Shown here: positions 44,110 through 53,446 of the stretch, piece after piece
Layout of the letters: the number at the start of each line of letters is the position of its first letter
Position numbering within the stretch: position 1 is the first letter of the stretch
Assembly: GCA_963753685.1 (NCBI GenBank)
Contig: CAVWDE010000021.1
Span: 310,001 to 374,000 of the forward strand
Source of the DNA: DATAOG01 sp963753685
Lineage (GTDB): Bacteria; Pseudomonadota; Alphaproteobacteria; Geminicoccales; Geminicoccaceae
Direction: 5' to 3'
DNA: 64,000 bases
Notes under the pieces: generated by a model
What the model saw: only the letters and a program-made list of their open reading frames with translations
Databases searched by the model: none
Told to the model about the DNA's origin: nothing
Made by a program: the position numbers and the translations under genes

Positions 44110-44596
44110 TCAGTTTCGTCGCGCCAGGATGGCGTCGATCCGCTCGAGGTCGGCCGGCTGGTCGACGTCGATTGCGGCGTCGGCGAGCGGCAGTCGGACC
44201 GGCACGACCCGGGCACCGATGATCGCCGACGCGCGCGCCACCGCCAGCAAGCCATCGACGATCGCCGGCGACAGGAGGGGGTGATCGGCCGTGGTTACGA
44301 GCGAAGGCGGCCTCGCCTCGACCACGTCGCGCGCCCGCGAGACGCTCAGGCTGGGCGCTGCAGTGCTCGGGAGCGCCGTGCAGGGCGGCATGTCCGGCAG
44401 CCGATCGAGGATCAGAGGGTCTCCAGGATCACGAACATCCGGTCGACATCGAGGCGCCCGGCGAGCCCTCCGGCACCCGCGCCAGCATCGGCACGCCGCG
44501 TGCTTTCGCCAGACGTTTGTGCGCGACACCGCAATGCCGCGCGGCTAGGTCCTCGCCGCGGCGCCGGCCAGCCAAGATGAGTGCCCTGCACGGCAC
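44110..44596 (-). pseudogene. Nucleotidyltransferase-family (MobA-like) gene with two frameshifts
   Basis: A GTG at 44596 follows GAGGAG overlapping the ceramide-synthase-like gene's stop, so the two were coupled. The frame reads PCRALILAGRR and RLAKARGVPMLARV, the start of an NTP-transferase domain. Family sequence then shifts to a second frame (LAGRLDVDRMFVILE) and next to a third (DPLILDRLPD, PSLVTTADHPLL and AAIDVDQPADLERIDAIL), ending at 44110. Two indels near 44470 and 44420 break the gene. The C-terminal TADHPLL and DVDQPADL motifs are typical of NTP transferases. Sphingolipid gene clusters of Caulobacter also contain such a gene. Confidence 0.8.
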
Positions 44597-44601
44597 TCTC
44601 C

Positions 44602-45741
44602 TCACGTCAGGGATTTCTCGTAGACACGGTAGGTCTTGTAGGCCCGGCCGCCGAGCAGCTCGATCATGTCGATGACCGGGCGATTGTCCTCGAGCACCCA
44701 GGAGAACTCAGCCTCCTGGTGGCCGTGGGCGGCGTGCCAGCTACGCAGCGCCTCGGTGACGCCGAGCGCCAGCGCCGCCCCGCGGGGCGTGCCCTGATAG
44801 GGCTTGCGGACGCCCATCAGCACCATGCGCGCGCTCCGGGTGCCGCGGACCTTGAGCCGCCAGAGCAGCTTCGCCCAGCCGAACGGCAGCAGCCGCCCCC
44901 GCAGGTCGGCGATCGCCTCGTTGATGTTGGGCAGCGTCACGGTCATGGCTGCAGGCCGGCCCTCGACCTCACCGATCCAGGCGTTTTCGGGGCGGATGAT
45001 CGGCTTCAGGTTCTTGCCCATGTAGCGGACCTCCGCCGGCGTCATGGGCACGAAGCCCCAATTGTCGGACCAGGCGTCGTTGAAGATATCGACGATGGTC
45101 TGGAGCTCCTCGTCGAAGCGGCGCATGACGATCGGCCGGAAGCTGAGCCCGGCGCCCTGGCTCAGGCGCTCGAGCATGCGCTGAGCGCGGGGCGAAGGCT
45201 CTGCGATGTTGTAGAGGTAGGCGATCAGGTTCTTCGCGGTCCGGTAACCCTGCTCCTCGACCCTGGGGCCGTAGTAGCGTGGCGCGTGACCCATCATCAT
45301 GTAGGGCGGCGTCTCGAAACCCTCGACCAGGAGGCCGCTCTCGTCGTTGATCGAGAGGCTGAAGGGCCCGGTCACCCGGCGCATGCCGCGCGCCCGAAGC
45401 CAACCTTCGGCGGCCTCGAACATGGCTGCGAACACCTCGGCATCATCCTCGGCGTCGAGGAAGCCGAAGTGGCCGGTGGCATCGTCATAGCGCTCCAGAT
45501 GCAGTCGATCGACCTGGGCGCTGATCCGCCCGACCGGGCGCTCGCCCCGGAAAGCCAGCCAATAGCCAACCTCGGCATGGTCGAACCAGGGGTTTTTTTG
45601 GGGATTCAGATGTTCGAGACGCTCGAACATGAGCGGCTGCACCCAATTCCGGTCGCCCGCGTGGAGCGCCGCCGGCAGCAGCAGGAACCGCTTGAGCGCG
45701 GGGCGATCCTCGACCCGCTGGAGACGCAGCCCGGAGGGCAC
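44602..45741 (-). CDS. Bacterial ceramide synthase-like N-acyltransferase
   Basis: 379 residues from the GTG at 45741, 24 bases after the hydroxylase stop. It is a GNAT-related protein of the size and pattern of the Caulobacter ceramide synthase: N-terminal FLLLPAALHAGDRNWVQPLM, HLNPQKNPWFDHAEVGYWLA near residue 50, TGPFSLSINDESGLLVEGF and TPPYMMMGHAPRYYG near 115, FNDAWSDNWGFVPMTPAEV near 205, and AEFSWVLEDNRPVIDMIELL near 350. The family N-acylates sphinganine to give ceramide. It appears complete and is the fifth gene of the core pathway present in this window. Confidence 0.82.
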   Translation of the reverse strand: MPSGLRLQRVEDRPALKRFLLLPAALHAGDRNWVQPLMFERLEHLNPQKNPWFDHAEVGYWLAFRGERPVGRISAQVDRLHLERYDDATGHFGFLDAEDDAEVFAAMFEAAEGWLRARGMRRVTGPFSLSINDESGLLVEGFETPPYMMMGHAPRYYGPRVEEQGYRTAKNLIAYLYNIAEPSPRAQRMLERLSQGAGLSFRPIVMRRFDEELQTIVDIFNDAWSDNWGFVPMTPAEVRYMGKNLKPIIRPENAWIGEVEGRPAAMTVTLPNINEAIADLRGRLLPFGWAKLLWRLKVRGTRSARMVLMGVRKPYQGTPRGAALALGVTEALRSWHAAHGHQEAEFSWVLEDNRPVIDMIELLGGRAYKTYRVYEKSLT

Positions 45742-45764
45742 GGAACCGGTCTTCCGGCGCGCGG

Positions 45765-46562
45765 TCAGGCGCCCGCGGAGCCGCGGTCGGGGGCGCCCTG
45801 GCGGCTCGTCCCTCGGCGGCGGGCGGCGGCGTAGGTCGCATCGTCAGCCGACAGCCTGGCAACCCAGGGGTAGACCTCGCGCTCGGCTCCGGCGTAGCCG
45901 AGATTGTGCACGGTCGGGCTCTTCGCGACCTCCTGCGGTCGCCGATACAGGGTGCCGAAGGCGCGGTCCCAAATGAAGCTCGTGATGCCGAAATTACCCT
46001 GCTCGCTGTGGAAGTGGTGGGCCAGGTGATGCTTCTTCAGGGTCCTGAGCCACTCATAGCGGGGCGTCAGCGGCAGATGCTGGACGCAGTGGCAGAACTC
46101 GTAGAGCGAGAACAGGGCGAGCGCGGTCGCGAAAGCCGCCGCGCCGCCTGCCGCCCCGCCGATCAGCCAACCGACCGGCGTTGCGATCACGAAGATGGTC
46201 GGCAGAGTGGTGTAGAGCGCGCCGAACAGCACGGCGAGGTCGTTCGGATTCTGGTGATGGTCGAAGTGGATGCGTTTCCAGAGCGCGGCGGTCGCCTTGT
46301 GTCGGTAGAGAAAGCGGGAATGCAGGACGTAGCGGTGCATCACATACTCGACCAGCGGGTAGATCAGGACGGTGACCAGGGCCGCAAGCAGGGGTGGCCA
46401 GGGCGATGCGGCCGAGGATATGGCGAACGCGATGCCGACCGCGGTCAACGTCAGGTAGGTCAGGATCGAGTGGTGGGTGAAATAGGCGACCAGCAACTCA
46501 GGCAGCGTCATCTTGTTCAGCTGGTACCTGCGCCCGGCCCAAAGGTTCAGCCCGATCGCCAT
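45765..46562 (-). CDS. Fatty acid hydroxylase/sterol desaturase family membrane protein
   Basis: 265 residues from the ATG at 46562. The di-iron histidine motifs appear in order: HRYVLH near residue 76, HFDHH near 98, HCVQHL near 158, and HHLAHHFH near 178. Membrane helices surround them (TYLTLTAVGIAFAISSAA, LLAALVTVLIYPLVEYVM). Enzymes of this family hydroxylate acyl chains or sphingoid bases. With the ceramide-synthase-like gene 24 bases downstream on the same strand, hydroxylation of the ceramide is the natural guess. It appears intact. Confidence 0.85.
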   Translation of the reverse strand: MAIGLNLWAGRRYQLNKMTLPELLVAYFTHHSILTYLTLTAVGIAFAISSAASPWPPLLAALVTVLIYPLVEYVMHRYVLHSRFLYRHKATAALWKRIHFDHHQNPNDLAVLFGALYTTLPTIFVIATPVGWLIGGAAGGAAAFATALALFSLYEFCHCVQHLPLTPRYEWLRTLKKHHLAHHFHSEQGNFGITSFIWDRAFGTLYRRPQEVAKSPTVHNLGYAGAEREVYPWVARLSADDATYAAARRRGTSRQGAPDRGSAGA

Positions 46563-46688
46563 GTTTCACTCCGATGTGCCACGCGACCCAACATCGCCAA
46601 TCCTAAGACTAAGAAGGCGGCCGGCAGGCGACAAGCCGTCGCACCGACGCGCCCGGCTCGAGCGTACGAGCTGCGCTGCGGGGTGGGT

Positions 46689-46763
46689 TGGTGGGCGCTG
46701 CTGGGATTGAACCAGCGACCCCTACGATGTCAACGTAGTGCTCTCCCGCTGAGCTAAGCGCCC
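46689..46763 (-). tRNA. tRNA-Val (anticodon GAC)
   Basis: The minus strand folds into a complete cloverleaf of 75 bases: acceptor stem GGGCGCT/AGCGCCC, D arm with AGCGGGA loop, anticodon arm CTACG-TTGACAT-CGTAG, variable GGGTC, and T arm GCTGG-TTCAATC-CCAGC. The anticodon is GAC, reading valine codons. The discriminator A and the CCA end are encoded. Confidence 0.97.
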
Positions 46764-46954
46764 ACGCTGCCGTACGTAGATCGAAATCGCGCGGCTTTCA
46801 ACCTCGCGCGCGCCCGACCGGCAACCTCGCGCGTGCCCGACCGGATCGCACGCGGCCCGGCCATCGCGCTTGCGGTCGCATGGGCCTTATGGTGTCATGC
46901 TGGCGCCACAGACCGGTCAGAGCGCCGCCACCCGAAAGCCGCAGCCCACCCAGA

Positions 46955-47837
46955 ATGATGCCCGAGCTAGGCCCGCCGATCGAGGTCCTGCAGCCCGAGA
47001 CCGGCTCGGCGCCGCTGGTCATCTCCTCGCCACACAGTGGCGACATCTACCCGCCGAGCCTGCTACGCGCGATCCGGCTCCAGCCGAGCCAACTGCGTTG
47101 TCTCGAGGACGGTTGGGTCGACCGGTTGTTCGCCTGCGCGCCCGAGGTCGGGGCGCCGCTGCTGCGGGCCCGCTTCGCCCGTGCCTATGTCGACCCCAAT
47201 CGCGAGGCGTTCGAACTCGACGCCGAGCTGTTCGAGGGTCCGCTGCCGAGCTACGTCAACGCTGGCTCGATCAAGGCGCGCGCCGGACTCGGCACGATTC
47301 CGAGCCGGATCGGGGGCAAGCCGATCTATCGCACGCGGCTCGACTTCGGCGAGGCCGAGCGCCGTGTTCGCTTGGCTTATTGGCCCTACCATCATGCCCT
47401 GCAGCGCCTCTTGCATTCGGCGCGGCGTGAATTCGGCGTGGTCTTGCTGCTGGATTGCCACTCGATGCCGAGCTTCACCGGGGACGGTTCTGCGGACCAC
47501 GACTGCTGGGTCGATTTTGCTCTCGGCGACCGGTTCGGACGGAGTTGCGCGCCGGCGATCGTGGAGCGGGTCGAGGCGCTGCTGAATTCGACGGGGTTTT
47601 CGGGTCGCGCGCAACCGGCCCTATGCCGGCGGCCATATCACCGCCCGCTATGGCCGCCCGGAGGCCGGGGTGCACGCCCTGCAGATCGAGCTCCGCCGGA
47701 GCCTGTTCATGGAGGAGCACACCCACGCGCCGCAGCCCACGGTGTCGGGTCTCGAGCACGGGCTGCGTGAACTTTTGGCCGATCTGGCGACGTTCGTCGC
47801 CGAGCAAATCGTGCCGCGTCCGGCGGCGGCTGAGTGA
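46955..47837 (+). pseudogene. N-formylglutamate amidohydrolase, frameshifted
   Basis: From the ATG at 46955 the protein follows the family (APLVISSPHSGDIYPPSL, AYVDPNREAFELD, LLLDCHSMPS) for about 215 residues. At the run GGGGTTTT near 47595-47602 the frame is lost. Removal of one T restores GFRVARNRPYAGGHITARYG, HALQIELRRSLFMEE and so on up to a TGA at 47835-47837. Without correction the protein ends in unrelated sequence at 47770. The enzyme would release glutamate from N-formylglutamate, for instance in histidine breakdown, though no other hut gene is near. A real mutation and a homopolymer sequencing error are both possible. Confidence 0.85.
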
Positions 47838-47970
47838 ACCGGCGGCACCATCGAGCCCATTGGGCCGGCGGCTCTCAGAGGGGCCCGGAGACCGGCTGAC
47901 CCAGTCCCTGTCGGGTTCGGCCGGGCGGCTCGGCAACTGAATCCTAACCGGTGGTCGCGATGATCGCCGG

Positions 47971-48729
47971 GTGCCAAAACGGTTCACCATAGCGATCGGG
48001 CGAGCCCTGGCGGTGTTGACGGTCAACGTCGCATCGAGCCTGCTGCCAGCCTGGCCCGTCGCCGCCGGCCTGCCCGACGTCTGCGGGGCGATCGCCGACC
48101 AGACCGAGCGCGCGGAGGGCATTCCCGAGGGTCTGGTGCGCGCCGTCACGCTTGCGGAGTCAGGCCGCTGGCTGCCCGATGACCGCCGCACCCAGGCTTG
48201 GCCGTGGACGGTGACTGCGGGCCCGACGACCTACTACCTGGCGTCCAAACGGGAGGCCCTCCACAAGGTCCGGGAGCTGCAGGCGAGCGGCCGCTCGAAC
48301 ATCGACGTCGGCTGCATGCAGGTCAATCTGGGCTATCATGGCGACGCCTTCGCATCCCTGGACGAGGCGCTCGACCCGACCAGCAACATCGCGTATGGGG
48401 CCAGGTTTCTGAAGAGTCTGCGCCACGAGACCAGGTCGTGGGCGCGCGCGACCGCGCGCTACCACTCGAGCGATCCGGATCGCGGCAAGGCATATCGGAC
48501 CAAGGTCTATCGCCTGTGGCAAGAGCTGCGCCATGACCGGATCGCTCGTTCGGCACCGATTCGCGTCGCTGGCAGCGCAGCCAACGCGGACTCCGATGCG
48601 CCCGCCGCCGGCCCGGCGCCCGCCCATCGCCTGATCCCGCCCGCGCCGCCGCGCCGCCTGATCCGCCCGGCCAGCGATGCCGAGACTCCACCGGCGCCTG
48701 GCGCCATCGCGATCCTGCGCGGCCGATAG
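47971..48729 (+). CDS. Lytic transglycosylase (SLT domain)
   Basis: 252 residues from the GTG at 47971. A signal peptide ends near residue 32 (LLPAWPVAAG). The SLT core has the catalytic Glu in VRAVTLAESGRWLP near residue 64, then SNIDVGCMQVNLGYHG near 110 and the NIAYGARFLKSL helix near 140. The last 60 residues are Pro/Ala/Arg-rich and disordered. Such periplasmic enzymes cut peptidoglycan, often at sites of flagellum, pilus or secretion assembly. It is a stand-alone gene between two unrelated ones. Confidence 0.85.
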   Translation: MPKRFTIAIGRALAVLTVNVASSLLPAWPVAAGLPDVCGAIADQTERAEGIPEGLVRAVTLAESGRWLPDDRRTQAWPWTVTAGPTTYYLASKREALHKVRELQASGRSNIDVGCMQVNLGYHGDAFASLDEALDPTSNIAYGARFLKSLRHETRSWARATARYHSSDPDRGKAYRTKVYRLWQELRHDRIARSAPIRVAGSAANADSDAPAAGPAPAHRLIPPAPPRRLIRPASDAETPPAPGAIAILRGR

Positions 48730-48854
48730 CCGCGCCCCGCTGGATCAGCGGCAAAGCGGCGCACCGGCCGAGGGCGGTTCGAACCAGGCGTTGCGGAGGC
48801 CGGTGAGCGCCTTTAAGTTTGGCCCGTTCGACGGATCTTTCGGAGCCGCCTTTC

Positions 48855-50057
48855 ATGCCGATCATCGCGCGTCGCTTGGCCGCGATCAAACCGTCACCGA
48901 CGATTGCGGTGACCAGCTTGGCGCGCGAGCTCAAGGCTGCCGGCCGCGACGTGATCGGGCTGGGCGCGGGCGAGCCCGACTTCGACACCCCTGATCCCAT
49001 CAAAGATGCGGCGATCGCGGCGATCCGCGCGGGCCAGACCAAATACACCGCGGTCGACGGCACGCCCGAGCTCAAGGCCGCGGTCGCCGCTAAGTTCAAG
49101 CGCGAGAACGGGCTCGAGTTCGGCCTGAGCGAGATCAGCGTCGGCACCGGCGGCAAGCAGATCATCTACAATGCCCTGATGGCAACTCTCGACCCGGGCG
49201 ACGAGGTCGTGATCCCGGCGCCCTATTGGGTCTCCTATCCCGACATGGTGCTGCTTGCGGGCGGCACCCCGGTGTTCGTAACCTGCCCCGACCAGACCGG
49301 CTTCAAGCTGCGGCCGGAGGATCTCGAGGCGGCGATCACGCCGCGTACCAAATGGCTGATCCTCAACTCGCCGAGCAATCCGACCGGCGCCGCCTACACC
49401 GAGGCGGAGCTGCGTGAGCTGCTCGCGGTGCTGGTCCGCCACCCGCAGGTCTGGCTACTCACCGACGACATCTACGAACACTTGGTCTACGACGACTTTC
49501 GTTTCGTGACCCCGCTCGCCGTCGAGCCCCGGCTGCGGTCGCGCTGCCTGACCATGAACGGGGTCGCCAAGGCCTACGCCATGACCGGCTGGCGGATCGG
49601 CTACGCGGGCGGCCCGGCCGAGCTGATCCGGGCGATGGCCATCGTCCAGTCGCAGAGCACTTCCAACCCTTGCTCGATCAGCCAGGCGGCGACCGTGGCG
49701 GCGCTCAATGGTCCCCAGGACTTCCTGCCCGGATGGGTCGCGACCTTCAAGCAGCGGCGCGACCTCGTGGTCGACCTGTTGAACCAGGCCGCGGGGCTGC
49801 GCTGCCATCGGCCGGAAGGCGCGTTCTATGTCTATCCGAGCTGCGCCGGGGCGATTGGCCGGCGAACCCCGGGCGGCGCACTGCTGACCGACAGCGAAGG
49901 GTTCGCCCGCTACCTGCTGGAGAGCGCGGGCGTCGCCGTGGTGCACGGCGCAGCGTTCGGCATGGATCCCTACTTCCGGATCTCCTACGCGACCTCGACC
50001 GCGCTTCTGGACGAAGCCTGCCACCGGATCATTCGCGCCTGTGAAGCGCTTCACTGA
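48855..50057 (+). CDS. Aspartate/prephenate-type aminotransferase (class I)
   Basis: 400 residues from the ATG at 48855. An in-frame ATG 12 codons earlier has no site. PLP-enzyme features are GAGEPDFDTP near residue 38, GTGGKQIIYNALMATLDPGD near 105, NSPSNPTGAAY near 175, YEHLVYDDFRF near 215, and the Schiff-base Lys in MNGVAKAYAMTGWRIGY near 240. The closest familiar group is the alphaproteobacterial aspartate aminotransferase (AspC/AatA), which often also takes prephenate. It appears intact and converges with the DUF192 gene. Confidence 0.9.
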   Translation: MPIIARRLAAIKPSPTIAVTSLARELKAAGRDVIGLGAGEPDFDTPDPIKDAAIAAIRAGQTKYTAVDGTPELKAAVAAKFKRENGLEFGLSEISVGTGGKQIIYNALMATLDPGDEVVIPAPYWVSYPDMVLLAGGTPVFVTCPDQTGFKLRPEDLEAAITPRTKWLILNSPSNPTGAAYTEAELRELLAVLVRHPQVWLLTDDIYEHLVYDDFRFVTPLAVEPRLRSRCLTMNGVAKAYAMTGWRIGYAGGPAELIRAMAIVQSQSTSNPCSISQAATVAALNGPQDFLPGWVATFKQRRDLVVDLLNQAAGLRCHRPEGAFYVYPSCAGAIGRRTPGGALLTDSEGFARYLLESAGVAVVHGAAFGMDPYFRISYATSTALLDEACHRIIRACEALH

Positions 50058-50075
50058 GTCACGCGGATCGGTGCG

Positions 50076-50591
50076 CTAGGGTTTCTTGAGCAGCGGATCG
50101 ACGACGTGATCGCCCGGCTGAATGCCAAGTTCGGCCGTGACCCCGCCCCGCACCTCGAGGACGGCGCGCACCGGCTCGCCGGAATCCAGCACCGTGTCCG
50201 ACAGCGGCTGCGCGTCCCTGATGATCCGGGCGATCTGGCCGTCGGCGCGAATGAACAGCATGTCGAGCGGGATATAGGTGTTGCGCATCCACATCGCGAC
50301 CGGCTGGGCAGTGCCGAAATCGAACAGCATCCCGTGGTCATCCGCCAAGCTCTCGCGGAACATCAGGCCGCGCGCACGCTGGGCAGGCGTCAGGGCCAGT
50401 TCGACCTGGAACTCGAACCGTCCGGCCGCACCATCGATCACCAGGCGGTCCTGCTGGAACTGGGGCGGGTCGTCCGTCGCCGCCCGGACGTCCGGGCCTG
50501 ACAGGAGAATGGCCAGGACCGCGGTCATGACGAGCCAGCCGACAGGCCGCCGCAGCCGTTCCTTGGCGGGTGGAAAGATCAGGTGGCTCAT
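50076..50591 (-). CDS. DUF192 secreted protein
   Basis: 171 residues from the ATG at 50591. ATGs slightly upstream are possible. A membrane or signal segment, LVMTAVLAILLSGPDVRA, ends near residue 37. The DUF192 core shows ALTPAQRARGLMFRE near 70, DHGMLFDF near 85, MWMRNTYIPLDMLFI near 100 and AVLEVRGG near 140. These small periplasmic proteins have no settled function. The family is common near unrelated genes. Confidence 0.85.
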   Translation of the reverse strand: MSHLIFPPAKERLRRPVGWLVMTAVLAILLSGPDVRAATDDPPQFQQDRLVIDGAAGRFEFQVELALTPAQRARGLMFRESLADDHGMLFDFGTAQPVAMWMRNTYIPLDMLFIRADGQIARIIRDAQPLSDTVLDSGEPVRAVLEVRGGVTAELGIQPGDHVVDPLLKKP

Positions 50592-50996
50592 CAGGATCCC
50601 AGCCTTTGGCAACCTATGCGCGATGCGATGTTCGCCATTGAGATTTTACGCGCTTTGTAGTAAAGTCCAAACCGTTTGTGGGACGGCACCCTATTCACAG
50701 AACTTCAATAAACTGTAGGTATGGAGGGTGTGGCCGGCGGCTTCGAATGCCGGCCGTCAGCAGGCCCCGGGGCCGGGTGGTCGGCGAGTTGGCCCGGCAA
50801 TTGCATTCAGGCCTTATCCCGAAGGCACCAGCACGCATGGGGGTCGGAGTCGATGAGCCGTGGCGCGAACCGTGGAGCAGAACGGCCGGTGTGAGCTTAT
50901 ATATACGTGAACCGTCGGTCGCGGCGCGGGCGCGCCGCCCTCGTGTGCGGCTTGATCGAGCTAGCCTGGAGCTAGGGTGCAGGGTAGGATGACGCG
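50592..50996. other. Intergenic promoter region before the Wzc-like gene
   Basis: About 405 bases between divergent genes. Bases 50635-50720 are AT-richer than the rest and should hold promoters for one or both. No clear -10/-35 pair, repeat or small gene was recognised. Confidence 0.4.
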
Positions 50997-53285
50997 ATGG
51001 CGATAGATGTCCATAGCACACCGCGCATTGGCTATGAGCCGGCCCGGCGGCGGACGGCCCGGGATTCAGGCGACGACCTGGACTGGCTGGGGCTCGGGCG
51101 CACCCTGTGGCGCCGCAAGCTGTTTCTGCTCGGGTTCATGGTGATCGTGCTCGGCCTGACCGCCGCCTACGTCAGCCGGATGCCACCAGCCTACGAGGCC
51201 GAGGCCCTGGTCATGCTGAACGATCGGCCGGCCCAGGCGGTGCCCAACATCCCGGACGTGCTGGTCGGGACGACGCCCACCGAGGATACCCTGCAAAGCC
51301 AGATCCTGCTGATCAAGTCGCGCAGCATGGCCGAGCGCTTGGTCGACCAGCTCAACCTGCACCTGCTGCCCGAGTTCAATCCGGCGCTGCGACCAAGCAC
51401 CGCAGATTTCGCCGCATGGCTCGATCCGGCCCGGTTGATCCCCGCTTGGCTGCTCGATCATCTGCCGCGGGCCTGGGCGGACACCCTGATGGCCACCACG
51501 TCCGGCGCCGAGATGACCGATCAGGAGCGGGCCGCGCTGCTGCGCTCGCAGATCGTCGAGACCGCGATGGACAACATCCTGGCCGAACCGGCCAACCGGT
51601 CGACCGTGATCAGCCTGAAATTCATCTCGACCGATCCGACCCTGGCAGCGCTCGGCGCTAATACTTTGGCTGCCCTCTTCATGGACGAGCAGCTCGAGAC
51701 CAAGCAGACCGCGTCGCGCCGCGCCAGCGAGTTCCTCACGCACGAGATCGACCGCCTGCGCGCGAGCGTCGCCGCGGCCGAGCAGGCCGTTCAGGATTAC
51801 CGGCGCAAAACCGGCCTGGGCGGTGCGGTGCCGGACGAGCAACAGCTCACGGAGCTGACCACCCAGCTGGTGCTCTCGCGCAGCGACCGCGCCCAGTCGG
51901 AGGCGAAGCTGCGCCAGGTCGAGCGGCTGCTCAGCTCCGGCGCTGATCTCACCCAGGCAGCGCAGCTCTTGGATTCGCCGGTGCTGACCGACCTTCGCGC
52001 CCGAGAGCTCGATCTCAATCGCCAGCGCGCGGAGCTGTCCAGCGAGTACGGTCCACGGCATCCGCAGATGCTCAACCTGGAGGCCGAGCTGAAGTCGCTG
52101 GAAAGCCGCAAGGAGGGGGAGATCAAGCAGATCGCGCAGCGGCTGCGCGATGAGGTCCAGGTCGCACGCTCGCGCGAGTCCACGCTGCAATCGAACATCG
52201 AGAGCATCAAGGGCCAGCTGGCCCAGCACAACGAGTCCCAGATCGGGCTCGAAGCTCTGCAGCGCGAAGCGACCGCCGACCGCGATCTGCTCGAGACGTA
52301 CATCAACCGTGCCAAGGAGATCGCCTCGCAGCAGAAGGCGCAGGAGCCGGATGCCAGGGTGATCTCGCGCGCGGTGCTGCCCGACGAGCCGACCTATCCG
52401 CGCCGCAAGCTGATCTTCGGCGTCGCTCTGTTCGGCGCGCTGCTCGCCGGCTCGCTGGCCGTGTTTGGCCTCGAGGGGCTCGACAACACCTTCCGCAGCT
52501 CGGAGCAGATCGAGGACCTGATCGGTTTGCCGACGCTCGGCCTGGTCCCAGCGATCGTCGGCCTCGATAAGCGTTTCGGCTCGCCACAGGACTACGTGCT
52601 GGACAATCCCAACTCGCCCTTCGGCGAGGCGTTACGCAGCCTGCGGACAGCGATGCTGCTGACCAGCATCGGCACGCCACCCAAGACCATCCTGGTGACG
52701 TCGTCGATCCCGAGTGAGGGCAAGACCTCGATCGCGATCTGCCTGGCCAGGATTCACGCCCGCTCCGGCAGGCGGACCCTGATCATCGACTGCGACGTGC
52801 GCCGGCCGCGCCTGCATGAGCTGGCGGGCGTCGCCAATCAGAGTGGCCTCAGCGACGTCTTGATGCAGCACCGCGAGCTGAGTGAGGTCGTGCTCTTGGA
52901 CGAGCCTTCGGGCGCATATTTCGTGACCGCCGGCGGCCCGGTGCCTGATCCCGCGGCGCTCCTCGCGTCGGAACGGATGCGGCGGCTACTCAAAGATGCG
53001 GCCACCCGCTACGACTTGGTGATCATCGACAGCCCGCCCGTGCTCAGTGTGTCGGACGCCCGCGTGCTGTCTCAGATGACCGACAAGACGGTGTTCCTGG
53101 TGCACTGGGGCAGCACCCGCCGGCACGACGTGATGATGGGGGTCAAGCAACTGATCGAGGCCGGTGCCGACCTCGCCGGTCTGGTGCTTAGCCGGGTCAA
53201 CGTGCGCAAGCACGCGCGCTACGGCTACCGCAACTCCGGCTACTACTACGACGACAAGTACACCAAGTACTACAACAACGGCTGA
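50997..53285 (+). CDS. Wzc-like exopolysaccharide copolymerase with tyrosine autokinase
   Basis: 762 residues. A Wzz-type chain-length domain lies between two membrane helices (LFLLGFMVIVLGLTAAYVS near 45 and FGVALFGALLAGSLAVFG near 480), with a long coiled coil at 240-450. The cytoplasmic kinase has Walker A SSIPSEGKTSIA near 570, Walker A' IIDCDVRRP near 600, and Walker B LVIIDSPP near 680. The C-terminus is a tyrosine cluster (YGYRNSGYYYDDKYTKYY), the usual autophosphorylation tail. The protein controls polymer length in capsule or exopolysaccharide export. No glycosyltransferases, Wza or Wzx are adjacent, so it is separated from its pathway. Confidence 0.92.
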   Translation: MAIDVHSTPRIGYEPARRRTARDSGDDLDWLGLGRTLWRRKLFLLGFMVIVLGLTAAYVSRMPPAYEAEALVMLNDRPAQAVPNIPDVLVGTTPTEDTLQSQILLIKSRSMAERLVDQLNLHLLPEFNPALRPSTADFAAWLDPARLIPAWLLDHLPRAWADTLMATTSGAEMTDQERAALLRSQIVETAMDNILAEPANRSTVISLKFISTDPTLAALGANTLAALFMDEQLETKQTASRRASEFLTHEIDRLRASVAAAEQAVQDYRRKTGLGGAVPDEQQLTELTTQLVLSRSDRAQSEAKLRQVERLLSSGADLTQAAQLLDSPVLTDLRARELDLNRQRAELSSEYGPRHPQMLNLEAELKSLESRKEGEIKQIAQRLRDEVQVARSRESTLQSNIESIKGQLAQHNESQIGLEALQREATADRDLLETYINRAKEIASQQKAQEPDARVISRAVLPDEPTYPRRKLIFGVALFGALLAGSLAVFGLEGLDNTFRSSEQIEDLIGLPTLGLVPAIVGLDKRFGSPQDYVLDNPNSPFGEALRSLRTAMLLTSIGTPPKTILVTSSIPSEGKTSIAICLARIHARSGRRTLIIDCDVRRPRLHELAGVANQSGLSDVLMQHRELSEVVLLDEPSGAYFVTAGGPVPDPAALLASERMRRLLKDAATRYDLVIIDSPPVLSVSDARVLSQMTDKTVFLVHWGSTRRHDVMMGVKQLIEAGADLAGLVLSRVNVRKHARYGYRNSGYYYDDKYTKYYNNG

Positions 53286-53446
53286 GCCGGTCTCGAAGGC
53301 GCCTGGGCCGATCCGTCCGGATCGGCCGGCGTCCGGAGAGGTTTTCGGGGCTTGGCGCTTGCCGTTCAGCGTGGCATGAAGCGGACGCGGGTGTCCCGCA
53401 GGGCGGCGCCCTGGATCCGGGCGCCATCAAGCCGGGGCGCTGTGCC

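Noticed and set aside
46689..46763. tRNA-Val as the integration site of the phage block
   Set aside because: It lies 10 kb from the repressor end, with the intact sphingolipid genes between. No duplicated tRNA 3' end was noticed at the phage block edges.
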